Assembly (NCBI GenBank): GCA_028277645.1
Contig: JANQFV010000021.1
Span: 22,398-86,397, forward strand
Source of the DNA: Phycisphaerae bacterium
GTDB lineage: Bacteria; Planctomycetota; Phycisphaerae; UBA1845; Fen-1342
Length of the DNA: 64,000 bases
Direction: 5' to 3'
Shown here: positions 16,546 through 25,110 of the stretch, one piece after another
Layout of the letters: each line of letters begins with the position of its first letter
Position numbering within the stretch: the first letter of the stretch is position 1
The notes under the pieces: generated by a model
The model's input: the letters and a program-made list of their open reading frames with translations, nothing else
Databases searched by the model: none
What the model was told of the DNA's origin: nothing
Translations under genes and position numbers: made by a program

Positions 16546-19500
16546 CTAGTTTCCGTTGCCGTCCGCTGCGACCTGCATCGCGGCGAGCTGTTCGTACATG
16601 CCCCAACGACGCGCGACGTCCTGCTTGCCGAGCGCGAGCAGCTTTTTCGCCTGTTCGGGCTTGATCTTGGTCAACATCTTGAAGCGGTTCTGCTTGTACG
16701 CGTAGTCCTCGTAGGCCAGCGTCGGCTTCTTCGAGTCGAGCTGGAGCGGGTTCTTGCCCTCAGCTGCGAGGTCCGGGTTGTAGCGGTAGAGCGGGAAGTG
16801 TCCGCTCTGCACGGCTGCCTTCTGCGTGTCGAAGCCGGTCCGCATGTTAATGCCGTGGGCGATGCAGTGGCTGTAGGCGATGATCAGCGACGGGCCGTCG
16901 TACGCCTCGGCCTCGATGAACGCCTTGACTGTCTGCTGGTCATTGGCACCCATCGCACACGTCGCGACGTAGATGTTCCCGTACGTCATCGAGATCAGGC
17001 CGAGATCTTTCTTACCCATCGGCTTACCGCCGGCGGCAAACTTCGCGATCGCACCGCGCGGTGTGGCCTTCGAGCACTGTCCACCGGTGTTTGAATAGAC
17101 CTCGGTGTCCAGCACGAGGACGTTCACGTTGCGGCCGCTGGCCAGCACGTGATCCAGGCCGCCGTAGCCGATGTCGTAGGCCCAGCCGTCACCACCCACG
17201 ATCCATACGCTCTTTTTCACGAGCATGTCGGCGATTTCGAGCAGTCGGCGGGCGTCGGGGATGTCGACGTTGGCGAGCTTCTGCTTCATGTCGGCCACGC
17301 GCCGGCGCTGACCCTCGATTTCCTCGTCGGTGTGCTGCACGGCGTTGATCAGGCCGGTGGCGAGATCCTCACCGATATTGGCCCGCAGGCGATCAACCAG
17401 CTCGCGGGCATACTCGGCATGCTTGTCGATCGTCAGACGGTAGCCCAGGCCGAACTCGGCGTTGTCCTCGAACAGCGAGTTACACCAGGACGGTCCGCGG
17501 CCCTCGCGGTTGATCACCCACGGAGCGGTCGGCAGGTTGCCACCGTAGATCGATGAACAGCCGGTGGCGTTGGCGATCACGGAGCGATCGCCGAAGAGCT
17601 GGGAGACGAGTTTGTAGTACGGCGTTTCGCCGCAGCCGGAGCAGGCCCCGGAGTACTCGAACAGCGGCTGAAGGAACTGCGAGCCCTTGACCGTGTTGAT
17701 CCGCAGCTTGCTGCGATCGACTTCGGGCAGGTCCAGGAAGAACTCGTAGTTCTCACGCTCCGGCTCGCGCAATGGCGGCTGGAACTCCATATTGATCGCC
17801 TTGAGCCGCACTTCCTTCTTGTTCTTGGCCGGGCAGATCTCGACGCACACGCCGCAGCCGGTGCAATCCTCAGGAGCGACCTGAATGGTGGTCACGCAGC
17901 CTTCGAGTTCCTTGCCGATGTACTTGGCGTGCTTGAAGGTTGCGGGGGCACCGTCGAGGTGTTTGGTCTCGTAGGCCTTCATTCGGATCGCCGCGTGCGG
18001 GCAGACCAGGGCACACTTGCCGCACTGGATGCACACCTCGGGGTCCCAGACCGGGATCTCGAGCGCGATGTTGCGCTTCTCCCAGCGGGTCGTGTAGGTC
18101 GGGAAGGTGCCATCGTGGGGCAGCTTGCTGGTGGGCAGGTCGTCGCCGCGGAAGACGATCATCGGTCCGAGCACTTCCTTGACGAACTCGGGCGCCTCTT
18201 CCGGAACGGCGGGCCGCATCTCGACGGTGCTGGTCGCCTCGGCCGGCACCGGAATCTCGTACATGTTCTTCAGTGCCTGGTCGACGGCGTTCCAGTTTTT
18301 CTTGACGACTTCTTCGCCCTTGCGGCCGTACTCCTTCTTGATCGCGTCCTTGATGGACTGGATCGCTTCGTCACGCGGCAGCACGCCCGAGATGGCGAAA
18401 AAACACGTCTGCATGATCGTGTTCACGCGGGCGCCCATGCCGGTCTCTTTGGCGACCTTGTAGGCATCGATAGCGAACACCTTGAGTTTCTTGTCGATGA
18501 CCTGCTGTTGCACGAAGCGTGGCATGCGATCCCACGTCTCTTCCTGTGGGAAGGGGCTGTTGACCAGGAAGACGGCGCCGTCGATCGCGTTCGTGAGCAG
18601 GTCGTATTTCTCGAGGAACGCCCAGTTGTGGCAGGCCACGAAGTTCGACTTCGAGATGAGGTATGTCGAACGAATCGGCTTCGGCCCGAAACGCAGGTGC
18701 GAGACCGTCATCGAGCCGGCCTTCTTCGAGTCGTAGACGAAGTAGCCCTGCGCGTAGTTCTCGGTGCCCTCGCCGATGATCTTGATCGAGTTCTTGTTGG
18801 CACCCACGGTGCCGTCGGCGCCGAGGCCGTAGAACATGGCCCGCACGACGTCCTTGTCTTCGGTCGTGAAGTTGGCGTCGTAGTCGAGGCTGGTATTCGT
18901 GACGTCTTCCTTGATGCCGATCGTAAAGTGGTTCCGCGGCTCGGCCTGTGCGAGGTTCTCATAGATCGCCGCGACCATGGCCGGCGTGAACTCCTTGCTC
19001 GACAAACCGTAGCGGCCGCCGACGATGCGCTGCAATGCGGCCGGCCGCTTGCCGGCGGCACATGCCTCGCCGAATGCCGTCACGACGTCCTTGTACATGG
19101 GTTCACCGGCCGCGCCAGGCTCCTTCGTGCGGTCCATGACCGCGATCGATTTGGCGGTCGCCGGCAGGGCGTTCATCAGCGCGGTGCCGTCGAACGGGCG
19201 GAACAACCGCACCTTGATCATGCCGACCTTCTCGCCTTGCGCGTTGAGATAGTCGACGGCCTCGTGCGCGGCCTCGGCACCGGAGCCCATGATGATGATT
19301 ACACGTTCGGCGTCGGGAGCTCCGACGTAATCGAACAAGTGGTACTGTCGCCCGGCGACCTGCGCGAAGCGATCCATGATCGACTGCACGATTGCGGGCG
19401 TCTTGTTGTAGAACGGATTGACGGTCTCGCGGGCCTGGAAGAATACGTCCGGATTCTGCGCGGTGCCGCGGATCTTGGGCCTGTCGGGGGTCAGTGCCCG

Positions 19501-20118
19501 ATCACGATGTTCGCTGACGCACTTCTCGTCGATCACCGCGAGCATGTCTTCGGGGGTCAGCTCCTCGATCTTCGACACTTCGTGCGAGCTGCGGAAGCCG
19601 TCGAAGAAGTGGATGAATGGCAGACGGCTCTCCAGGGAAGCCGCGTGCGTGATCAGGGCCAAGTCCATGATTTCCTGGATCGAGCCCGAGGCCAGCATGC
19701 CAAAGCCGGTGGCCCGGCACGCCATCACGTCACTGTGATCGCCAAAGATGCTCAGCGCGTGTGCCGCGACCGTGCGGGCCGACACGTGATACACGGTCGG
19801 CGACAGCTCACCGGCCATCTTGAACATGGTCGGGATCATCAGCAGGAGGCCCTGCGATGCCGTGAACGTGGTGGTCAACGCGCCAGTGGCCGCTGCGCCG
19901 TGAACTGCTGCGCAGGCGCCGCCCTCGCTCTGCATTTCGACGACGTCGGGGATCGTGCCCCAGGCGTTGGGCAGGTCACGGGCGGACCACTCGTCAGCCC
20001 ACTCGCCCATCGGCGAGGAAGGGGTGATCGGGTAGATCGCGATCACCTCGCTCAATTGGTGCGCGACGTGTGCCGCCGCCTGATTGCCGTCGATGGTTAC
20101 CATGCGCCGCTTGCTCAT
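16546..20118 (-). CDS. nifJ: Pyruvate:ferredoxin (flavodoxin) oxidoreductase
   Basis: The single-chain PFOR oxidises pyruvate and CoA to acetyl-CoA and CO2 and reduces ferredoxin or flavodoxin, using thiamine diphosphate and [4Fe-4S] clusters; it is cytoplasmic. The 1190 residues carry all domains in order. The N-terminal pyruvate-binding domain includes YPITPSSPMGEWADEWSA. The middle gamma domain follows. A two-cluster ferredoxin domain (CIQCGKCALVCP, CTGCGVCVEICP) is next, and then the C-terminal TPP domain (SGACSGCGETPY, GGDGWAYDIGYGG, NTGGQCSKATPRGA). The ATG at 20118 begins just before the conserved domain; a longer frame upstream has no similarity. It is the first gene of a likely operon with the DHOD-like gene. 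It indicates low-potential ferredoxin metabolism in at least some conditions. Confidence 0.97.
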   Translation of the reverse strand: MSKRRMVTIDGNQAAAHVAHQLSEVIAIYPITPSSPMGEWADEWSARDLPNAWGTIPDVVEMQSEGGACAAVHGAAATGALTTTFTASQGLLLMIPTMFKMAGELSPTVYHVSARTVAAHALSIFGDHSDVMACRATGFGMLASGSIQEIMDLALITHAASLESRLPFIHFFDGFRSSHEVSKIEELTPEDMLAVIDEKCVSEHRDRALTPDRPKIRGTAQNPDVFFQARETVNPFYNKTPAIVQSIMDRFAQVAGRQYHLFDYVGAPDAERVIIIMGSGAEAAHEAVDYLNAQGEKVGMIKVRLFRPFDGTALMNALPATAKSIAVMDRTKEPGAAGEPMYKDVVTAFGEACAAGKRPAALQRIVGGRYGLSSKEFTPAMVAAIYENLAQAEPRNHFTIGIKEDVTNTSLDYDANFTTEDKDVVRAMFYGLGADGTVGANKNSIKIIGEGTENYAQGYFVYDSKKAGSMTVSHLRFGPKPIRSTYLISKSNFVACHNWAFLEKYDLLTNAIDGAVFLVNSPFPQEETWDRMPRFVQQQVIDKKLKVFAIDAYKVAKETGMGARVNTIMQTCFFAISGVLPRDEAIQSIKDAIKKEYGRKGEEVVKKNWNAVDQALKNMYEIPVPAEATSTVEMRPAVPEEAPEFVKEVLGPMIVFRGDDLPTSKLPHDGTFPTYTTRWEKRNIALEIPVWDPEVCIQCGKCALVCPHAAIRMKAYETKHLDGAPATFKHAKYIGKELEGCVTTIQVAPEDCTGCGVCVEICPAKNKKEVRLKAINMEFQPPLREPERENYEFFLDLPEVDRSKLRINTVKGSQFLQPLFEYSGACSGCGETPYYKLVSQLFGDRSVIANATGCSSIYGGNLPTAPWVINREGRGPSWCNSLFEDNAEFGLGYRLTIDKHAEYARELVDRLRANIGEDLATGLINAVQHTDEEIEGQRRRVADMKQKLANVDIPDARRLLEIADMLVKKSVWIVGGDGWAYDIGYGGLDHVLASGRNVNVLVLDTEVYSNTGGQCSKATPRGAIAKFAAGGKPMGKKDLGLISMTYGNIYVATCAMGANDQQTVKAFIEAEAYDGPSLIIAYSHCIAHGINMRTGFDTQKAAVQSGHFPLYRYNPDLAAEGKNPLQLDSKKPTLAYEDYAYKQNRFKMLTKIKPEQAKKLLALGKQDVARRWGMYEQLAAMQVAADGNGN

Positions 20119-20477
20119 AAGCCTGCGTCTCCCTTGATCCGGGTCACCAACCCGCGGTGGGGTTTCCCACCCGGATCGGCGTATATCGAAGCCTCGGTAC
20201 GGCCCGGGCGAGTCTGGGTGTGGCGCCGCTGGATGGACAGGCATCCCGCGCGTCCCGGCGACCCGCGCCGAAACATTCTCTCTACTAACTAACCTTGAAC
20301 TCTGCAAGGCGCGTGCCGCAGGCGTCCGCGAATTCGATGCACCGCGTGCGGCTCAAACGCAGTCGGTGCTATCTATGTGGAGGGCACAGGGATGCGGAGT
20401 GTGGATTTCCACGCACAACGCGGGTTTCATCGCTCGCCGAAAGTCGTACTAATTCGGTGCGTTTCCCGCCGCGCGGT
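20119..20477. other. Intergenic region upstream of nifJ
   Basis: About 360 bp between nifJ and the HypB-like gene, both leftward. A small perfect hairpin (GGTGGG-gttt-CCCACC, 20156-20171) lies about 40 bp upstream of nifJ and could be regulatory. No ORF or RNA gene is convincing. Confidence 0.45.
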
Positions 20478-21173
20478 TCACACGCCAGCCGGCTCGAACA
20501 GGGACTCGCGCTGACGAACGTCCGGCCGCTGGGCGCGCACGTAGCCAAGCAGCCAACCCGCCAGCCGGTCGATGCCGACACGGTTGCGCGCGTCGGTGCA
20601 GATTACCTCCGCGGCCGGGTTGAGCCGCTGCAACTGTTCCACTGTCGCGTCGAGATCAAAATCGACGTGCGACACGAGGTCGTACTTCGAGAGCAGCACA
20701 AGGGCGGCGTCGCGGTAGAGGTCCGCGTACTTCGAAAGCTGCTGTGGACCGTCAGTGATGCTCATTACGGCAATTCGAAGGTGCTGCCCGAGATCCACCC
20801 GACCGGGCTGGATCGCGTTCCCGACGTTTTCGATCAGGAGCAGGTCGAGCTGGTCGAGCGGCAGCTCGTCGGTCGCGCCTTGCACCTGAGCGGCGCTGAC
20901 GTATGTGTCGCGCTGCGTGAATACTTGAACGACGGGGATTCCGGCTGCCTCGAAGGTGGCGGCTTCGGGTGCCGCCGCCGGATCTGCCAAAACCAGGCCC
21001 AGTCGTAGGCGATCGCTCATTCGTCGTGCGACCGCCTCCAGCAGACTGGTCTTGCCGCTGCCCGCAGCGCCGACGACGTTGACGACGGTAACGCCCGCCG
21101 CGTCGAATCGGCGGCGGTTATCCCATGCGGCACGAGGGTACGACGGTAGCTCGCGGATGGTCGGTGTGCTCAT
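20478..21173 (-). CDS. HypB-like nickel-insertion family GTPase (orphan)
   Basis: A 231-residue SIMIBI-class GTPase resembling HypB, the protein that inserts nickel into [NiFe] hydrogenase. The P-loop is VVGAAGSGKTSLLEAV. The HypB-type motif ENVGN is present in LLLIENVGNAIQPGRVDLGQ, and the switch-like SITDGPQQLSKYADLYRDAALVLLSKYDL is characteristic. The base-recognition motif is SKYD rather than NKxD. The N-terminal nickel-binding Cys or His-rich segment is absent, and the ENVGN motif is not followed by the usual LVCP cysteine. No hydrogenase, urease or other hyp genes are in the window. It may be a HypB relative serving another metalloenzyme, so I leave the gene symbol empty. Confidence 0.82.
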   Translation of the reverse strand: MSTPTIRELPSYPRAAWDNRRRFDAAGVTVVNVVGAAGSGKTSLLEAVARRMSDRLRLGLVLADPAAAPEAATFEAAGIPVVQVFTQRDTYVSAAQVQGATDELPLDQLDLLLIENVGNAIQPGRVDLGQHLRIAVMSITDGPQQLSKYADLYRDAALVLLSKYDLVSHVDFDLDATVEQLQRLNPAAEVICTDARNRVGIDRLAGWLLGYVRAQRPDVRQRESLFEPAGV

Positions 21174-21375
21174 TGGCCGTCTCCGGTTGATCGTTCCGCC
21201 AGTTTCTCGGGCTGATATGTCGAGTCTCCGTGTGTCTACAAGTTCGACACAGAGCTTCGGACTGCGATCGACGAACTGCGGCTTCCCCAGTGAATGAGGA
21301 GGCTCCTAACCGGCCTCTAATGAAGAATTACCACAGTTCCGGCCGATCGTCCAGAAAAATCCCGAACCGCGCCCG

Positions 21376-23013
21376 TCATCCTGGCTGCCGCTCGGTCAGA
21401 GTGGAAGTGGCGTTCTCGGTCGCCGGATCTTCGTGCTCGCCGCCGGGGGTGCGATCGATCACGATCTCACTGGAGCGCGTGTCGGGAATTGGCGTGCCCG
21501 GCGCACCGCCCTCGGCCGGAAACGTTACGGTGAAGCGAGACCCTTGGCCGGGTCGCGAACGCACGTGTACGAATCCACCCGCCTGTTCGACGACCTCCCG
21601 CACGATGGACAGGCCGAGACCAGTGCCGGGGATGTTTGCCGCCAACGCGGTGTTGCCTCTGCGAAACGCGTCGAAGAGCGAGGATTGTTCGCTGTCGGCT
21701 GACGTTGGACGTAACGCCGTTTCTTCGATGCCGATGCCGGTGTCCGCGACGGTCACGTAGATGTAGTCATTACTTTGGCGTCGGTTGGCCATCTCCGGCG
21801 GCGGTTCGGGAAGCATGCGTCTATCTGGGACATGTCGGCCGTTGAGAACGGAGACCCAGACAGAGCCCTCCTGTGTGTACTTGATGGCGTTTTCGATCAG
21901 GTTGCCCACGCAATCAGCCAGGTCGACGCGGTCAACGTGTGCCCGCATGTCGGCACCGGGGCCGATGTCGCAGATGTAGCGTAGCCCCTTTTCCCGGGCG
22001 ATCGGGGAGTGTTTCTGACAGAGTTCTCGTACGACCTCGCCGACGTCGCAAAGCGCGTCGCGATGTCGCTGGGGATCCGCCTCCTGGACGCGGGCGAGCG
22101 CGAGCAGTTCTGACACTTGGTCGACGCCTTCTTTGGCCCGTCGGACGATCTTCTCGCAGGTCGCTTTGATCTGGTCGGACTCGGTGACCACGTCGTCGCG
22201 AATCAGGTTGGCCAGCGTCTGCACCATGGCCAGCGGGCTCTTCAGTTGATGAGCGGCGGTTTGCATGAAGCGCGACCGGCGGTGTTGCAGGTCCTGAATG
22301 GCGCGCTGCGAGGTTCGCAGGGCGGCGTTGGCCTGGATCAGTCGCGCTTCACGGCGGTCGAGCACCTTGCCAATGCGGTCGGTGAAGTACAGCGTGCCGA
22401 AGATCGCCGCGGCGTGGATCAGTACGACGACGGTGACGTATTCGGGGACCAGGTAGATGCCGCTCGGGCCGAGCGTGGCGAGAAACGCGTGGTGCGCCAG
22501 CCAGCCTTGCTGCTGTCCGAGGCACATGAGGGAATACAGCAGCGCGGCCCAGCAACTCTGAATTGCGGCCTGCCACGTCCGCAGTAATAACCCGGAGATC
22601 GCGATGTGAAAGAGATAGAAGACCGACATGGGGTTTTCGACCCCGCCGGTCAGGCTCAGGATCCACGTGAGGAAGAACAGGTCCAGCGCGATCTGTCCGC
22701 CCGTGAAGAGTTGGCCGGACCGAATTACCGCGGCTTCGTCACCCTCGGCGTGTTCGAGCTGCGGCCGCAGCAGGTGTGATACGCCAGCCCATATGACGTT
22801 GACCACACCGACGCCCAGCACCACGAACCACAGCTCGACCGGACGTTCCGAGCTGGGCAGCAAGAAGCGCTCGGTACCCAGAATGACCAGCGTTGCGGCC
22901 ACGAACACCCAGCGCAGACGGATGAACCAGTGCAGTTGGAGCAGGACCACGAGCGCATACGGTTTGCCCGGCGTAGTCCGTGGTGCCGCGCTCGACAGGG
23001 GGCTCGTGTCCAT
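21376..23013 (-). CDS. Membrane sensor histidine kinase
   Basis: 545 residues. The N-terminal half (about 25-215) holds roughly six membrane segments (for example LRWVFVAATLVILG, LWFVVLGVGVVNVIWAG, YVTVVVLIHAAAIFGTLYF) with no large extracellular domain. It is followed by a short coiled coil, a HisKA domain with His255 in AAHQLKSPLAMVQ, and an HATPase domain: N box NLIENAIKYTQEG, G1 DTGIGIEE, F-box SLFDAFRRG, G2 GTGLGLSIV. The start overlaps the stop of the upstream response regulator by one base (TGATG), so the two form a coupled two-component system. The signal is probably intramembrane or membrane-associated. The C-terminal tail of about 30 residues is acidic and unconserved. Confidence 0.93.
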   Translation of the reverse strand: MDTSPLSSAAPRTTPGKPYALVVLLQLHWFIRLRWVFVAATLVILGTERFLLPSSERPVELWFVVLGVGVVNVIWAGVSHLLRPQLEHAEGDEAAVIRSGQLFTGGQIALDLFFLTWILSLTGGVENPMSVFYLFHIAISGLLLRTWQAAIQSCWAALLYSLMCLGQQQGWLAHHAFLATLGPSGIYLVPEYVTVVVLIHAAAIFGTLYFTDRIGKVLDRREARLIQANAALRTSQRAIQDLQHRRSRFMQTAAHQLKSPLAMVQTLANLIRDDVVTESDQIKATCEKIVRRAKEGVDQVSELLALARVQEADPQRHRDALCDVGEVVRELCQKHSPIAREKGLRYICDIGPGADMRAHVDRVDLADCVGNLIENAIKYTQEGSVWVSVLNGRHVPDRRMLPEPPPEMANRRQSNDYIYVTVADTGIGIEETALRPTSADSEQSSLFDAFRRGNTALAANIPGTGLGLSIVREVVEQAGGFVHVRSRPGQGSRFTVTFPAEGGAPGTPIPDTRSSEIVIDRTPGGEHEDPATENATSTLTERQPG

Positions 23014-23414
23014 CAGGCCTGTGTCCTCTCGGTCAGAACACGTTCAACCGCGGCGCGCAGCTCCTTGGCGTTCAGTGGTTTGCTCAGAAATAGCTGGGCG
23101 AGACCCGCGCCGGTGGACTGATCGTCCGCGGCACGGAGGTCAGGCGGTGCGGATGAGACCATGATGATCGGTAAGGTCGCCCAGTGCGGGTCGGCCCGCA
23201 GCCGCGTCGCGAAGTCCAGGCCTTCGGTCGGCGTCGACAGCATGATGTCCAGCAGCAGGGCGTCCGGCGGATCGCTGAGCATGACTTTCGCACCGCTCGT
23301 CGTGGTCGAGCAGCAGGTAACGCGATAGCCCGCCGACGACAGGATGAGCTGCACGACGTCGTGCATGTCAGGATCGTCGTCGATCAGCAGGATGTGCTGG
23401 TGGCTCTCCCGCAT
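23013..23414 (-). CDS. Single-domain response regulator (CheY-like)
   Basis: A 133-residue stand-alone receiver domain. Acidic pocket residues are in LLIDDDP, the phospho-acceptor is Asp56 in ALLLDIML, the switch serine lies in IIMVSSAPP, and the conserved Lys112 is in FLSKPL. There is no DNA-binding or enzymatic output domain, so it must signal through a partner. It is co-transcribed with the histidine kinase that starts at its stop codon, which is the obvious phosphodonor. Confidence 0.92.
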   Translation of the reverse strand: MRESHQHILLIDDDPDMHDVVQLILSSAGYRVTCCSTTTSGAKVMLSDPPDALLLDIMLSTPTEGLDFATRLRADPHWATLPIIMVSSAPPDLRAADDQSTGAGLAQLFLSKPLNAKELRAAVERVLTERTQA

Positions 23415-23512
23415 TCAGAACAAATCCTCGCGCGAGTTCGTGAGATGTCGCGTTCGGCAGGGCAGGACGCAGCAGACACAACACGCTGGCCATCGCTGCC
23501 GACGAGCGTCTA

Positions 23513-23749
23513 TTGAGCGTAACACGCATACGAGGCCGGATCAAACGGCTGGCCCCCCGAACAGAGCTCGAAGCGCATCCCGACGTTACGTGGACATCCA
23601 CCATCGGCGATCGGACGCTGACGCTCCAAACGGTGACGGATTGGGCGGTTGTGTGGCAGGTTGGCGAGGCGGTCGAGCGGGCTGAGCTGGCGCCGACGGT
23701 CTACAGTTTCTGGTTTGTGTGGTACGCGATTCGCGGGGGTGGGCGATGA
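23513..23749 (+). CDS. Small ORF, possible gene remnant
   Basis: A 78-codon frame starting with TTG, with no clear ribosome site. The sequence (WTSTIGDRTLTLQTVTDWAVVWQ, then TVYSFWFVWYAI) has the look of a real beta-strand protein and faintly recalls the C-terminal end of DUF3179-type proteins. It could be a small protein or the 3' remnant of a longer gene. I cannot decide from sequence alone. Confidence 0.35.
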   Translation: MSVTRIRGRIKRLAPRTELEAHPDVTWTSTIGDRTLTLQTVTDWAVVWQVGEAVERAELAPTVYSFWFVWYAIRGGGR

Positions 23750-23797
23750 CGGCAGATAGGGGCTGTCCGTATACTCGTCAGGCACGGAGGATGACAA

Positions 23798-24952
23798 GTG
23801 AACACTGCTTCAAACAGCGGAATCTACGTTCTGCAAGAGAGCGGCGAGCTCGTGACACTCACCGAGCGGCTATACGACACTGAAGATCTGCTTCAGACAT
23901 TGCTGGCGAAGTATCCCAGCATACTCGCTGGCGATCAGATCAGTCCGAGTGCTCCGCGAATGTGGTTGCTGATCAAACGCGAGGCCGAAGTGCCGGATGC
24001 GGAGGGCGCAAGCGGGCGTTGGTCGCTCGATCACCTGTTCCTCGACCAGGACGGTATCCCCACTCTGGTAGAGGTCAAACGCAGCACGGACTCACGTATA
24101 CGCCGCGAGGTGGTTGGTCAGATGCTTGACTATGCCGCCAACGCGATGGCGTACTGGTCCGTCGATTCCGTGGCGACCAGCTTTGAACAGACTTGCACTC
24201 GGGTAGGGAAAGCGGCCGACGAAGTGCTCGCGGAGTTCCTCGGAAAGGACGGTGATCCGGACGGGTTCTGGCAAAAGGTCAAGACCAACCTGCAGGCTGG
24301 CAAATTGCGACTGCTGTTTGTGGCCGATGAGATCCCGCGCGAGTTGCGTAGGATCGTCGAGTTTCTAAATGCCCAGATGGATCCTGCAGAAGTGCTCGCG
24401 GTCGAGATCAAGCAGTACGCCGGGGGGGCGCTGAAGACGTTAGTACCGCGCGTAATCGGGCAGACGGCTGAGGCGGAGGGACGGAAAGGCGTGGGACCTC
24501 GCACTAGCCGCCAGTGGGACGAGTCCAGCTTCTTTGAGGAGTTGGAGCGCCGTGTGGGCCATGAAGATGCACAGGTTGCGCGGGCCTTGTATGACTGGGC
24601 CACCCGGAGTACGCACCGAATCGCGTATGGACGCGGCGCACAGATGGGTTCGCTTTTTCCCACCGTGGACTACGAGTATTCGCACGTGCCGTTCGCGCTA
24701 TGGACAGGCGGTTACGTCGAGACGCAGTTTCAATACGAAGCTACGAAGCCACCGTTCAGTGACGTACAGAAGCGCAGAGAGCTGCTCCGACGGATCAACG
24801 AAGTCCCCGGTTTGTCTCTTCCGGGAGACTCATTCGATCGCCGGCCGAGCGTTCGGCTGACGGAGTTGCGGTCAGCCGAGTTGCGCGACGCGTTTCTGAG
24901 AGTCATGGATTGGTTCTTGGAACAGGTCCGTGAGGATGCTGGCCCGTGCTGA
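23798..24952 (+). CDS. PD-(D/E)XK nuclease-like protein
   Basis: 384 residues, beginning with a GTG after a good CGGAGG ribosome site. The N-terminal third carries a restriction-endonuclease-like core: an acidic residue in LDHLFLDQDG followed by TLVEVKRSTDSRIRREVVGQMLDYAANA, which matches the D...ExK signature and following helix of this superfamily. The region LRLLFVADEIPRELRRIVEFLNAQM resembles the partner strand and helix of NucS/DUF91-like nucleases. The C-terminal half (from about residue 230) is a separate, unrecognised domain. There is no methyltransferase or helicase neighbour, so it is an orphan. It could act in DNA repair or defence; the activity is inferred, not shown. Confidence 0.8.
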   Translation: MNTASNSGIYVLQESGELVTLTERLYDTEDLLQTLLAKYPSILAGDQISPSAPRMWLLIKREAEVPDAEGASGRWSLDHLFLDQDGIPTLVEVKRSTDSRIRREVVGQMLDYAANAMAYWSVDSVATSFEQTCTRVGKAADEVLAEFLGKDGDPDGFWQKVKTNLQAGKLRLLFVADEIPRELRRIVEFLNAQMDPAEVLAVEIKQYAGGALKTLVPRVIGQTAEAEGRKGVGPRTSRQWDESSFFEELERRVGHEDAQVARALYDWATRSTHRIAYGRGAQMGSLFPTVDYEYSHVPFALWTGGYVETQFQYEATKPPFSDVQKRRELLRRINEVPGLSLPGDSFDRRPSVRLTELRSAELRDAFLRVMDWFLEQVREDAGPC

Positions 24953-24973
24953 TCGTGATCTCAGGGTGATTCG

Positions 24974-25068
24974 CTACTGCAAATACAAACTCGCCCAACT
25001 CGCCAGGAGATCGGCTACGTAGCACGCGTCGGATTCGCGTTCGATCAGCAGGTGGTCGGCGCCGCCGT
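24974..25068 (-). pseudogene. Truncated duplicate of the 3' end of the alpha/beta-hydrolase gene
   Basis: About 90 bp closely matching 26915-27008, the end of the alpha/beta-hydrolase gene. Translated leftward it reads DGGADHLLIERESDACYVAD and ends SWASLYLQ and a stop, against DGADHLLIERESDARYVAE and SWASLYLP in the full gene. No upstream part of the gene remains. The two copies flank the SpoIIE-type phosphatase gene in the same orientation. Confidence 0.85.
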
Positions 25069-25110
25069 CCTGATCTCCTCAGATGCCACTGCTCCTGCAT
25101 TCCTGTTTGA

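Noticed and set aside
17929-20292. A 787-codon rightward frame opposite nifJ
   Set aside because: It is the antisense of nifJ, with composition typical of a shadow frame in GC-rich DNA.
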